A stretch of 53,595 bases of DNA from an uncultured Prevotellaceae bacterium (GTDB lineage: Bacteria > Bacteroidota > Bacteroidia > Bacteroidales > Bacteroidaceae). Numbering within the stretch: the first letter of the stretch is position 1; each line of letters starts with the position of its first letter. Shown here one piece after another: positions 32,598 to 40,858 of the stretch. The position numbers and the translations under genes are program-made. The DNA is taken from NCBI GenBank assembly GCA_900320045.1, contig ONQT01000027.1, positions 1 to 53,595 on the forward strand, given 5' to 3'. The notes below the pieces were generated by a model that made no database searches, had not been told where the DNA came from, and was given only the letters and a program-made list of their open reading frames with translations.

Positions 32598-35159
32598 ATG
32601 AAGACATTCGGACATTTCGACGATAAAAACCGCGAGTACGTCATCACCGACCCCGCTACCCCGTTTCCCTGGATTAACTACTTAGGCAATGAAGACTTCT
32701 TCGGGCTCATCAGCAATACTGCCGGTGGCTACGACTTCTATAAAGATGCCAAGTTCCGTCGCATCACACGCTATCGCTACAACGGCGTACCTATGGATGC
32801 CGGTGGCCGTTACTTCTACATTAGAGAGGAACAGCCAACAGCTAATGGCCAAGAGCCAAAAGCCATTGTGTGGAATCCAGGTTGGAAGCCCTGCAAGACT
32901 CCCCTCGACAGTTACGAGTGCCGACACGGCATGAACTATACACGCATTACGGGCAGCAAGAACGGTGTGGAGGCCAGCGTGCTCTTCTTTGTGCCTTTGA
33001 AGACCTGGGCAGAAGTGCAGAAGCTGACCTTGAAGAACACCACCAACAGCGTCAAGACACTGAAGCTCTTCTCCTTCACGGAGTGGTGTTTGTGGAATGC
33101 CGCTACCGATATGGAGAACTTCCAGCGTAACTGGTCTACCGGCGAGGTGGAGATAGAGAAGACCGTGCTCAACGGCTCTTCCGTTGAGACCACCGCCATC
33201 TACCACAAGACCGAGTACAAGGAGCGCCGTAACCACTATGCCTACTATGCTTTGACCAATGCCAAGGCTGATGGCTTCGATACTGACCGTGAGTCGTTCA
33301 TTGGCCTTTACAATGGTTTCGAGGCTCCCCAGTGCGTCATGAATGGCAAACCGGCTATGAGCGTTGCTCATGGTTGGAGTCCTATTGCCTCACACTATGT
33401 GGAGGTAACCCTGCAGCCTGGCGAGAGTCGCGACTTCATCTTCGTGTTAGGCTATGCCGAGAACGAGCAGGAGAAGAAGTATGAGTTCAGCGATTCACCC
33501 GCCAAGGGAACACTTATCACTTCGCTTGGCGACCTTGACCATACTATTATAAATAAGGAGAAGGCGCATGCTGTGATAGAGCGCTTTGCGATTGTTGAGG
33601 CTGTCGATGCCGCCTTTGCAGAGTTGTGCCGTCTGTGGGACGACCTGCTGTCGCGCTTCACCGTCAAGAGCAGCGACGAGCGTCTGAACCGCATGGTAAA
33701 CATCTGGAACCAGTATCAGTGCATGATTACCTTCTGCTTCTCACGCTCTGCTTCGTTCTTCGAGAGCGGCGTAGGTCGTGGCATGGGTTTCCGCGACAGC
33801 AACCAGGACTTGGTAGGCTTCGTCCATCAAGTACCCAGCCGCGCCCGTCAGCGCATTATCGACATCGCTTCCACACAGTTCCCCGACGGTGGCTGCTACC
33901 ACCAGTACCAGCCCCTTACCAAGCGTGGCAACAACGACATTGGCGGCGGTTTCAACGACGACCCCTGCTGGCTGATCTTCGGCACGGTGGCATACGTGAA
34001 AGAAACGGGCGACTACTCTATTCTCGACGAGATGGTCCCCTTCGACAATCAGCCCGGTACGGAGGTGACACTCATGGAGCACCTGCGCATCTCGTTCGAC
34101 CACGTAGTGAACAACCTCGGTCCTCACGGACTGCCTCTCATTGGTCGTGCCGACTGGAACGACTGTCTGAACCTGAACTGCTTCTCGTGGGATCCCAACG
34201 AGAGTTTCCAGACTACGGAGAACAATAGCGAGGGCTCCAAGGCTGAGAGTCTGATGATTGCCGGCTTGTTCGTGTTTACGGGCAAGCAGTATGTAGAGCT
34301 TTGCCGCCACTATTCCCAGCGTTCCTCCGCTGGGTATGCCGAGGAGGCTCAGCGCGCCCAGCGCCACCTCGACGCGATGACCGAAGCTGTGAAGCTGCAC
34401 GGCTGGGATGGCGAATGGTATCTGCGTGCCTATGACTTCTACGGCAACAAGATAGGCAGCAACGAGAACGAGGAGGGCAAGATATTCATCGAGTCGCAGG
34501 GCTTCTGCACGATGGCAGGCATCGGACAGGAGGATGGTATGGTAGACAAGGCACTTGATGCCTGCAAACAGTATCTCGACAGTCCTCACGGCATGGTGCT
34601 CAACCATCCGGCCTTTACCCGTTATCACGTGGAGATGGGTGAGATAAGCACTTATCCCGCAGGCTACAAGGAGAACGCCGGCATTTTCTGCCATAACAAT
34701 CCGTGGGTCATCATCGGTGAGACGGTGGCCAAGCGTGGCAACGATGCCTGGGAACACTATACCAAGATTTGTCCGGCATGGATTCAGGACCAGCAGCTGC
34801 ACAAGGTGGAGCCCTACGTCTATTGTCAGATGGTGGCAGGTAAGGATGCTGCCAAGCCCGGTGAGGGCAAGAACTCGTGGCTCACGGGTACTGCCGCCTG
34901 GAACTGGCTGACCATTACGCAGTTTATTCTGGGTATCAAACCCACCTTCGACGGCCTGGAGATAGATCCATGTATTCCTTCGACACTCAAGGAGTTTACC
35001 GTACATCGCCAGTTGCGCGATGCTTCGTTCGACATCACCGTGAAGAATCCCAACGGCAAGCAGAGCGGTGTGAGCAGTATTGTGCTTGACGGTTCGCCCG
35101 TTGAAGGCACTACCATTAAGGCTACTCCCGGTCGTCACACTGTCGAGGTCATTATGTGA
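32598..35159 (+). CDS. GH94 cellobiose-type phosphorylase
   Basis: Cytoplasmic inverting phosphorylase of 853 residues without signal peptide. It would split cellobiose-like disaccharides with phosphate into glucose 1-phosphate and glucose. The N-terminal beta-sandwich opens [16 protein letters not shown] and has [16 protein letters not shown]. The (alpha/alpha)6 domain contains [22 protein letters not shown], the catalytic-Asp region [12 protein letters not shown] (D519 and D522) and [11 protein letters not shown]. It is longer than known cellobiose phosphorylases (about 810-830); part of the excess is the array-encoded segment [11 protein letters not shown] at about residues 79-90. It sits between an extracellular GH5 and a GPH symporter, so imported cellobiose is the likely substrate. 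Cellodextrin phosphorylase is an alternative. Confidence 0.9.
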   Translation: MKTFGHFDDKNREYVITDPATPFPWINYLGNEDFFGLISNTAGGYDFYKDAKFRRITRYRYNGVPMDAGGRYFYIREEQPTANGQEPKAIVWNPGWKPCKTPLDSYECRHGMNYTRITGSKNGVEASVLFFVPLKTWAEVQKLTLKNTTNSVKTLKLFSFTEWCLWNAATDMENFQRNWSTGEVEIEKTVLNGSSVETTAIYHKTEYKERRNHYAYYALTNAKADGFDTDRESFIGLYNGFEAPQCVMNGKPAMSVAHGWSPIASHYVEVTLQPGESRDFIFVLGYAENEQEKKYEFSDSPAKGTLITSLGDLDHTIINKEKAHAVIERFAIVEAVDAAFAELCRLWDDLLSRFTVKSSDERLNRMVNIWNQYQCMITFCFSRSASFFESGVGRGMGFRDSNQDLVGFVHQVPSRARQRIIDIASTQFPDGGCYHQYQPLTKRGNNDIGGGFNDDPCWLIFGTVAYVKETGDYSILDEMVPFDNQPGTEVTLMEHLRISFDHVVNNLGPHGLPLIGRADWNDCLNLNCFSWDPNESFQTTENNSEGSKAESLMIAGLFVFTGKQYVELCRHYSQRSSAGYAEEAQRAQRHLDAMTEAVKLHGWDGEWYLRAYDFYGNKIGSNENEEGKIFIESQGFCTMAGIGQEDGMVDKALDACKQYLDSPHGMVLNHPAFTRYHVEMGEISTYPAGYKENAGIFCHNNPWVIIGETVAKRGNDAWEHYTKICPAWIQDQQLHKVEPYVYCQMVAGKDAAKPGEGKNSWLTGTAAWNWLTITQFILGIKPTFDGLEIDPCIPSTLKEFTVHRQLRDASFDITVKNPNGKQSGVSSIVLDGSPVEGTTIKATPGRHTVEVIM
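32832..32866 (+). repeat. Intragenic heptamer array NNGCCAA x5 in GH94 gene
   Basis: CAGCCAA, CAGCTAA, TGGCCAA, GAGCCAA, AAGCCAT in 7-bp phase inside the N-terminal domain. The in-frame product [12 protein letters not shown] is low-complexity and hydrophilic. Confidence 0.8.
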
Positions 35160-35161
35160 TA

Positions 35162-35189
35162 GTTTACGGTTTACAGTTTACGGTTTACA
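35162..35189 (+). repeat. Heptamer array GTTTACR x4 before symporter gene
   Basis: GTTTACG, GTTTACA, GTTTACG, GTTTACA, then GTTT and the ATG at 35194. It begins 2 bases after the GH94 stop. The unit and the 4-nt gap match the array at 32566. Confidence 0.88.
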
Positions 35190-35193
35190 GTTT

Positions 35194-36537
35194 ATGGCAA
35201 AACTAAGTGAAAAGATTGGATATGCGCTGGGCGATGCGGCAGCGGGTGGTATTACGTGGAAGGTGATGTCTATCGCCTTCCCGCTGTTCTTCACCAACGT
35301 CTTCGGACTGACCGTAGCCGATACGGCCATGCTGATGTTGATAGCCCGTATGTTCGACGTAGTGACCGACCCTGTTATGGGTTCTCTGGCCGACCGCACC
35401 CAGAGCCGCTGGGGTACCTATCGCCCTTGGCTCATCTTTGGTGCCGTGCCCTTGGGACTGATCTTTGCCCTGCTGCTCTATACCCCCGAGTTCGGACCTG
35501 CAGGCAAGCGTATATGGGCATATACCCTCTATCTGTTGATGATGGTAGTCTATACCGCCGTCAACGTGCCTTACGGCTCGCTGTTGGGCGTGATGACTGC
35601 TGACGATAACGAGAAGAACCAGTTCTCCTCCTTCCGCATGGTAGGAGCCTACGCCATGGGTTTCATCACGCTGCTGTCGTTCCCCTATCTGCAGAAGATG
35701 GTGGGCGGCACCGAGCAGCACCAGTATGCGGTATTGGGAGCTTTCTTCGGCATCATTGCCACGCTGGGTACGCTGGCCTGCGGACTGCTGACCAAGGAGC
35801 GTCTGAAGCCCGTGCGTGCTGAGAAGTTCTCGCTGAAGCCCTTTGCAGACCTGTTCCGCAACAAGCCCTGGATTTACCTGACGCTCATCGGCATCTGCAT
35901 GAACTTCTTCAACGGTTTCCGTTATGCCGTGGCAGGCTATATGTTCGAATACTGTCTGCATGGCGACGTGACGGTGAGCGGCTTGATTATCAACTACACC
36001 GTCTTCATGACCTTCGGTGAGCTGACCTGTATGATTTTCGGAGGCGTTTCGCCGTGGTTCACCCGCAAGATAGGCTCCAAGCGCAAGGCATTCATGTGGG
36101 CAGCTGTCATCTGTGTGGTAACCAGTGCGCTGTTTTTCTTCGTACCTATGGACGCTGCCTACATCTGGGTGTTGGTAGGCATTGTGGTGCTGACCAGCGT
36201 AGGCATAGGTCTTTATTCGCCCCTGCTTTGGTCGATGTATGCCGACGTGGCTGACTATGCCACAGAGAAGAACGGCACCTCATCGACGGGTGTTATCTTC
36301 TCTTCGGGTACGATGTCGCAGAAGTTCGGCACCGCCATCAGCGGTTCTCTGGTAGCCCTCTTCTTAGGCATTGCCGGTTTCGTGTCAGGTACAGACCCTG
36401 TGACAGACCAGACCATCGTCACCATTACCGACCCGGTAGCCGTGAACGAGATGATATGGTCGCTGTTCTCCATCTTCCCGGCAGTCATTGCCGTCATCAT
36501 GATAGGGCTGCTCTATCTCTATCCGATTAAGAAGTAG
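35194..36537 (+). CDS. GPH-family glycoside:cation symporter
   Basis: Inner-membrane sugar symporter of 447 residues with about 12 helices, in the glycoside-pentoside-hexuronide family. It has the MelB-like signatures GYALGDAAAGGITWK (about residues 7-21) and DPVMGSLADRTQSRWGTYRP (about 57-76), and the C-terminal MYADVADYATEKNGTSSTG segment. The ATG is placed at 35194, right after the heptamer array; an upstream frame overlaps the GH94 gene. Next to GH94 it most likely imports cellobiose or short cellodextrins. It ends before operator copy 2. Confidence 0.92.
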   Translation: MAKLSEKIGYALGDAAAGGITWKVMSIAFPLFFTNVFGLTVADTAMLMLIARMFDVVTDPVMGSLADRTQSRWGTYRPWLIFGAVPLGLIFALLLYTPEFGPAGKRIWAYTLYLLMMVVYTAVNVPYGSLLGVMTADDNEKNQFSSFRMVGAYAMGFITLLSFPYLQKMVGGTEQHQYAVLGAFFGIIATLGTLACGLLTKERLKPVRAEKFSLKPFADLFRNKPWIYLTLIGICMNFFNGFRYAVAGYMFEYCLHGDVTVSGLIINYTVFMTFGELTCMIFGGVSPWFTRKIGSKRKAFMWAAVICVVTSALFFFVPMDAAYIWVLVGIVVLTSVGIGLYSPLLWSMYADVADYATEKNGTSSTGVIFSSGTMSQKFGTAISGSLVALFLGIAGFVSGTDPVTDQTIVTITDPVAVNEMIWSLFSIFPAVIAVIMIGLLYLYPIKK

Positions 36538-36556
36538 GAGTCAGGCAAGTAGTTAG

Positions 36557-36660
36557 TTAGAATACTATCAAAAAGAGGTCTGAATACTGACATGTTTCAG
36601 TTTTCAGACCTTTTTTGTACGCTATCGAACCTACCTTTTCATATATTGCCGTACCTTTGC
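36557..36660 (+). promoter_or_regulatory. Conserved operator-hairpin-promoter element, copy 2
   Basis: Repeats TTAGAATACTATCA (36557), TCTGAATACTGACA (36579) and TTTGTACGCTATCG (36614) are spaced 22 and 35 bp; the -7 box TACCTTTGC (36652-36660) starts 38 bp after the third. A strong hairpin (36577-36610) with T-run lies between, probably also ending the symporter transcript. Confidence 0.8.
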
Positions 36661-36732
36661 ACTCGGATTTGAAAATCTACAGCGAGAAAAAACTGACAGA
36701 TAACTAACAAACAAAAAAAAGACAAATTAATT

Positions 36733-38151
36733 ATGAAAAAGCTTATTACTTTAGTGATGCTCAGCATCTTGACAGTGATTAACGCCTCTGCAGCAGAAGA
36801 AGTATTGTGGACTGGTAAGGTGACCTTAGAGTGGGGCACGCCTTGGAATCCTGGTGAATTAACTACGCCTTTTACGCCTTTATTTACTAAGGATCAATTT
36901 GCATCCTTTGAAAATGGACAGAAATTCTATTTTTATTTCGAGACAGTTGATGGTGAATATCGAACAGTTCGTTTTGCAAGATGGAATGGCGAAAAAAACA
37001 GTTTGGGAATAGCCGATTATAGTCCAGCATATGATCAGTATACACCCGAAAGGATTGAGTTAGAGATTACTGATGCGGTCAAGACAAACGTTGCAGGAGA
37101 AGATGCCGGAACTGGTGGCTTTACAGTTTGCGGTCATAATGTAACATTAATTAGAGTAACCAAGGAAGTTAACAACCCTGTTGACATAGATCCTGTATTG
37201 TTGTGGCAAGGTGAGATAACTGTTAATGGATGGGGAACATCATCTCTTAATTGGACTTGGGCAACAAACGAGACAGAATTAACTCCTTTTGTAGAGGCAA
37301 TTACAGGTCCTTGTAACTTATATGTTCTCATTGATGGAGGAACATCTCCTGTAGTTCGTTTGGCTGGTGCTTGGGGAGATTGGAGCGCAACAGGTTATCC
37401 TATTAATACCAAAGACTATGATGTTGATGGTGAAAATATCGTGAAAATACCTGTTACTCAGGATTTTGTAACAAAAGCTTTTGAGAAACATGGTGGCTTT
37501 GCTATTTGGGGTAACGGTGGCTATACCATCAAGGCTATTGCTACCACCAAGGAGACGCTGTTGAATTCGGTTACGACTGATGCAAAGGGTTATGCAACCT
37601 ATAGTAGTAACAATACATTGGCACTTAATAATCTGCCTGATGGCTTAGAGGCTTATACAGCTTGGCTTGATGGAACTACGTTGAGATTTAACCAAAAGAC
37701 AGCAGCTGTAGGTTCTGGTACAGGTTTGCTGATAAAAGGTGGAGCTAACACAACTTATTATATTCCTGCAAAGACAGACGCGACAGAGCCTGACTACAAT
37801 GCTCTCTCTGCAAACTTGTCTTCTACGTTGCTCAAGAGTGATGATAAAGACTATATTTTTGTAATGAAGAAAGCAACATCTGGATCTGGTAGTCCAGAGT
37901 TCCAAAAGCTCTCTACCAAAGGTGTTACTGTACCTGCTAAAAAGGCTTATGTTCAAATAGCTAAAAGTGCATTCGGTGGCGGCGCTCACGAACTGGGCAT
38001 TAGCTTCGGTGATGAGGATGTGACTGCGATTAACGCTGTGAAGGACGTGACGAATGCTGATAACCGCTATTATAATCTGAGCGGACAGGTAGTCGCTAAT
38101 CCTACAAAGGGCATCTATATCTTAAATGGTAAAAAGGTTGTAATTAAGTAA
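36733..38151 (+). CDS. Secreted modular glucan-binding-like protein with sorting tail
   Basis: Exported protein of 472 residues with no catalytic motif. A signal peptide (about 1-21, ending SAAEE) is followed by two similar beta-rich modules that each start LWxGxxxxxWG (about 24-143 and 155-275). A third, different domain (about 285-425) and a type IX-like tail (RYYNLSGQVV, then GIYILNGKKVVIK) end the protein. The module opening and its GGYTIKAIATTKE end recur in the protein at 38376 and, more loosely, in the SusE-like protein. It is first behind operator copy 2. A surface glucan-binding role is inferred. Much of the 5' two-thirds is AT-rich compared with neighbours, while the 3' end is not. 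Confidence 0.8.
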   Translation: MKKLITLVMLSILTVINASAAEEVLWTGKVTLEWGTPWNPGELTTPFTPLFTKDQFASFENGQKFYFYFETVDGEYRTVRFARWNGEKNSLGIADYSPAYDQYTPERIELEITDAVKTNVAGEDAGTGGFTVCGHNVTLIRVTKEVNNPVDIDPVLLWQGEITVNGWGTSSLNWTWATNETELTPFVEAITGPCNLYVLIDGGTSPVVRLAGAWGDWSATGYPINTKDYDVDGENIVKIPVTQDFVTKAFEKHGGFAIWGNGGYTIKAIATTKETLLNSVTTDAKGYATYSSNNTLALNNLPDGLEAYTAWLDGTTLRFNQKTAAVGSGTGLLIKGGANTTYYIPAKTDATEPDYNALSANLSSTLLKSDDKDYIFVMKKATSGSGSPEFQKLSTKGVTVPAKKAYVQIAKSAFGGGAHELGISFGDEDVTAINAVKDVTNADNRYYNLSGQVVANPTKGIYILNGKKVVIK

Positions 38152-38154
38152 GGT

Positions 38155-38162
38155 AAAGGAGG
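38155..38162 (+). promoter_or_regulatory. Strong Shine-Dalgarno before the small protein gene
   Basis: AAAGGAGG ends 8 bases before the ATG at 38171. It supports translation of the 53-codon frame. Confidence 0.75.
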
Positions 38163-38170
38163 ACAAGACA

Positions 38171-38332
38171 ATGAAAAAGACATATATCACACCCGAGAAC
38201 ATCGTAGTAGCCATCAATAGCAACGCCACGCTGCTGGCAGGTTCAGTAGATGCAAAAGTTCTTGACCCATCAGTGGAGTTCAATCCAGGGGATGATGAGA
38301 TTGGCGCACATGAAAGTGACTTTGACTTCTAA
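38171..38332 (+). CDS. 53-residue small protein with LLAGS motif
   Basis: Short gene between two modular exoprotein genes, with a near-perfect ribosome binding site. The N-terminus is MKKTYITPENIVVAI, followed by NSNATLLAGSVDAK, then an acidic C-terminus rich in Asp and Glu (PGDDEIGAHESDFDF). The pattern of a basic start, a P-x-x-x-V-V stretch and a central LLAGS is one I associate with small Prevotella proteins of unknown role. There is no membrane helix. The LLAGS could be a leader cleavage site of a processed peptide, but no protease or modifying enzyme gene is adjacent. It is probably co-transcribed with its neighbours from operator copy 2. Confidence 0.78.
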   Translation: MKKTYITPENIVVAINSNATLLAGSVDAKVLDPSVEFNPGDDEIGAHESDFDF

Positions 38333-38375
38333 ATAGGAACAATAATTAGTATTAACAATAAAAACAAAAAGTATT

Positions 38376-39338
38376 ATGAAAAAGATTTTTACCTTAGTGA
38401 TGCTGAGCATCCTGACAGTGATGAACGTGAATGCCGAAGAGACAACTCTTTGGGAAGGTGACTGGTGGTTCTCTTGGGAGGCTGCTAATACCGACGAGGC
38501 TCATAAGGGTTGGAATGCTAATTCCAATGGCGTAAACTTTGCCGATTATAATGAAGGAGATGTGTTCTATTTCTATTTGGTAAAGGACTCTGAGCATCTT
38601 TTTGACATGGAGTATTACAACTATCGCTTTGATGATTCAAACTGGAATGCACTCCCTGGCTGTGCAGCTACCGATGCTTCTGGTAATGAAACAAAAGCCA
38701 AATTTGTTCTTACTGCTGATATTAAGACAGCTCTTGCTAGTGCAGATTTTGCATTGCACGGACATGGCTTGAAGTTGGTAAAGGTTACCAAGGGTGAGGA
38801 AGAGCAGCCTGTTGTTATTGAGGATTTACCTGCAGCTACGCTGTGGACTGGCGAGCAGGAGATTGACGGTTGGGGTGTAAAGTGCATGGTGCTGAATACT
38901 GAGAATGAGGCTTTCACCGTATTCACGGAGAAACTGACCAAGGCTTGCAACCTGTACTTCTTGGTCGAGAATACCACTGGTGCTGACTTCCGTATTGCTG
39001 GCGCCTGGGGTGACTGGGCTGTTACAGCCTATCCTTCTGACGGCTACAATCACTTGCAGACCTTGGATGCTGATAACGTGGTAAAGGTTCAGCTGACAGA
39101 GGAGTTTGTCAAGAACGCCTTTATTGATAAAGGTGGTGTTGCTTTCTGGGGCAATGGCGGTTTCAAGATTAAGGCTATCGCTACTACCAAGGATTCTGCT
39201 CTCAATCCCACCGGCATCAACACTGTTGCTACTGCTGTGAAGAACGACAACCGCTACTACAACCTCAATGGTCAGGTTGTTGCTAACCCCGCTAAAGGTC
39301 TCTATATTGTCAACGGCAAGAAGGTCGTGCTGAAATAA
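38376..39338 (+). CDS. Secreted modular glucan-binding-like protein, second copy
   Basis: Exported protein of 320 residues related to the gene at 36733. The signal peptide (about 1-20) is nearly the same, and two LWxG-type modules follow (about 22-138, starting LWEGDWWFSW; about 151-275, starting LWTGEQEIDGWG). The third domain of the longer protein is absent. The tail RYYNLNGQVV, then GLYIVNGKKVVLK resembles a type IX sorting signal. GGFKIKAIATTKD in module 2 matches its paralogue. There is no catalytic signature. It probably binds the locus glucan at the cell surface. Confidence 0.8.
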   Translation: MKKIFTLVMLSILTVMNVNAEETTLWEGDWWFSWEAANTDEAHKGWNANSNGVNFADYNEGDVFYFYLVKDSEHLFDMEYYNYRFDDSNWNALPGCAATDASGNETKAKFVLTADIKTALASADFALHGHGLKLVKVTKGEEEQPVVIEDLPAATLWTGEQEIDGWGVKCMVLNTENEAFTVFTEKLTKACNLYFLVENTTGADFRIAGAWGDWAVTAYPSDGYNHLQTLDADNVVKVQLTEEFVKNAFIDKGGVAFWGNGGFKIKAIATTKDSALNPTGINTVATAVKNDNRYYNLNGQVVANPAKGLYIVNGKKVVLK

Positions 39339-39413
39339 TAGAAGAACTAAGCTCTAGACTTTGATGAAATAAGTTTTAGTAAAGTATAAAAAGATTGTTT
39401 AAACCGCGTGATC

Positions 39414-40724
39414 ATGAGATTATCTTGTTTAATCACGACTTCTCTGATGGCTGTGTCCTTATGGGCACAGCCTTCAGCACGTCAATGGAACCAGGAAGTG
39501 ACAGCTGGTTGGAATTTAGGTAACCAGTTGGAATGTCCGCCTCCTGGTTGGAATAATGAGTCGACGAGTTTCGGTTGTCCTGCCAATCACATGCAGGCTG
39601 AGACAGCATGGGGTAATCCTGTGGTGACGCAACAGATGATACAGGCTGTCAAAGACGCCGGTTTTAATGCCGTGCGTATTCCCGTGCGCTGGCAGTGCCA
39701 CATCACCGATGCTGAGACAATGGCCATCAGCGATGAATGGATGCAGCGCGTGAAGGAAGTGGTTGGCTATGCTGCGAACCTGGGGATGAAGGTGATTATC
39801 AATACCCATCACGACAAGTGGCTGGAGAACCGCCCTACCAATTATTACAAGGATAATAACAACCAGAAGCTGGCGCTGCTGTGGACGAATATTGCCAACG
39901 CCTTCAAGGAGTATGACTATAACCTCGCCTTTGCAGGTACTAATGAGGTACACGTACCAAACAACTGGAATGCTCCCACGGAGGAGAACCTCGGTGTTCA
40001 AAACAGCTACAACCAGACATTTGTCAATGCCGTGAGGGCAACAGGCGGCAATAACCTGAAACGTCATCTCATTGTACAGACCTATGCCTGTGAACCGGCT
40101 TTTGGAATCAACGGCAAACTCGTGGTGCCTACTGATATTGAAGGTAACAATCATGACTTTATGAGCGTGGAGTTTCATTATTATAAGCCTTTCGAATATT
40201 GTGGTGGCACACCAGCCTCAGAAGGAGGCGTGTACTACTGGGGACAGGCTTATTCAAAATATGGTAAGACCTCCGACAGCAAGGAGTCAGCAATGCGTAA
40301 CGCCTTCCAAAGTTTTGCTGATGAATGGGGAGCACAAGGACTGGGTATCGTGATGGGCGAGTGGGGTGTTAGCGACCATTGGCTGACTACCTACAAGGAC
40401 GTGATGCGTGAGAATATGACCTACTATTGCAAGACGCTTGTTATGGAAGCACGTCAGCGTGGTATCAGCACCTTCGTATGGGACAACAACAGCTTTGGCA
40501 ACGGCTCAGAGAAGTATGGTATCTTTAACCGCCATAGCAATATGACGCTCGTTGCTGATTGGACGCTAACGGGAATTCAGGAAGGTGTTGCTGCAACAGG
40601 CATAGAAGAGGTGATGGCGAACAGCACACGACAGCCTGTAAAAGTCCGCAAGATATTAAGCCGTGGCAGACTGCTCATGCAGAAAGAAGATAAGAAATAT
40701 ACGCTGCAAGGGTATGAATACTGA
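39414..40724 (+). CDS. Secreted GH5 endoglucanase, second copy
   Basis: Exported GH5 enzyme of 436 residues, closely related to the one at 30182 along its whole catalytic domain. The signal peptide is about residues 1-20 (ending WAQP). It has GWNLGNQLEC, AETAWGNPVV, acid/base E178 in FAGTNEVHV and nucleophile E316 in VMGEWGVSD. Unlike its paralogue it carries a C-terminal extension ending RKILSRGRLLMQKEDKKYTLQGYEY-like sequence (about 407-436), a variant type IX tail, so the two copies may differ in location. The ATG at 39414 is preferred to the GTG at 39408. The last codons overlap repeat 1 of operator copy 3. Confidence 0.88.
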   Translation: MRLSCLITTSLMAVSLWAQPSARQWNQEVTAGWNLGNQLECPPPGWNNESTSFGCPANHMQAETAWGNPVVTQQMIQAVKDAGFNAVRIPVRWQCHITDAETMAISDEWMQRVKEVVGYAANLGMKVIINTHHDKWLENRPTNYYKDNNNQKLALLWTNIANAFKEYDYNLAFAGTNEVHVPNNWNAPTEENLGVQNSYNQTFVNAVRATGGNNLKRHLIVQTYACEPAFGINGKLVVPTDIEGNNHDFMSVEFHYYKPFEYCGGTPASEGGVYYWGQAYSKYGKTSDSKESAMRNAFQSFADEWGAQGLGIVMGEWGVSDHWLTTYKDVMRENMTYYCKTLVMEARQRGISTFVWDNNSFGNGSEKYGIFNRHSNMTLVADWTLTGIQEGVAATGIEEVMANSTRQPVKVRKILSRGRLLMQKEDKKYTLQGYEY

Positions 40725-40816
40725 CAAAAGAGGGTTTGAAAACTATCATTTTCAGCAATCAAACCTTTTTTTGAAAGGCATCAAACCCAACATGCATTAA
40801 AAAGTATGTACCTTTG
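40713..40816 (+). promoter_or_regulatory. Conserved operator-hairpin-promoter element, copy 3
   Basis: Repeats TATGAATACTGACA (40713), TTTGAAAACTATCA (40735) and TTTGAAAGGCATCA (40770) are spaced 22 and 35 bp; the -7 box TACCTTTG (40809-40816) starts 39 bp after the third. A GGTTTGA/TCAAACC hairpin with seven T follows repeat 2. Repeat 1 covers the stop codon of the GH5 gene. It drives the susC operon. Confidence 0.82.
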
Positions 40817-40858
40817 TAACCGAAAAAAATTTACTAACATCTTTATAATTTAAAACAC

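Noticed and set aside
34321-34380. CCCAGCG/CGCTGGG hairpin inside the GH94 gene
   Set aside because: A 7-bp inverted repeat in a GC-rich coding region without T-run or second copy; likely chance.
33741-35138. 465-codon antisense frame over the GH94 gene, and similar long antisense frames at 3066-3995, 4119-5111, 13050-13817 and 44665-45726
   Set aside because: All lie opposite well-identified genes and have no domain signatures or start signals.
7432-35189. Heptamer arrays as active phase-variation (slippage) tracts
   Set aside because: Units within each array differ by substitutions, which lowers slippage, and intragenic arrays are in intact frames; strain data would be needed to claim switching.
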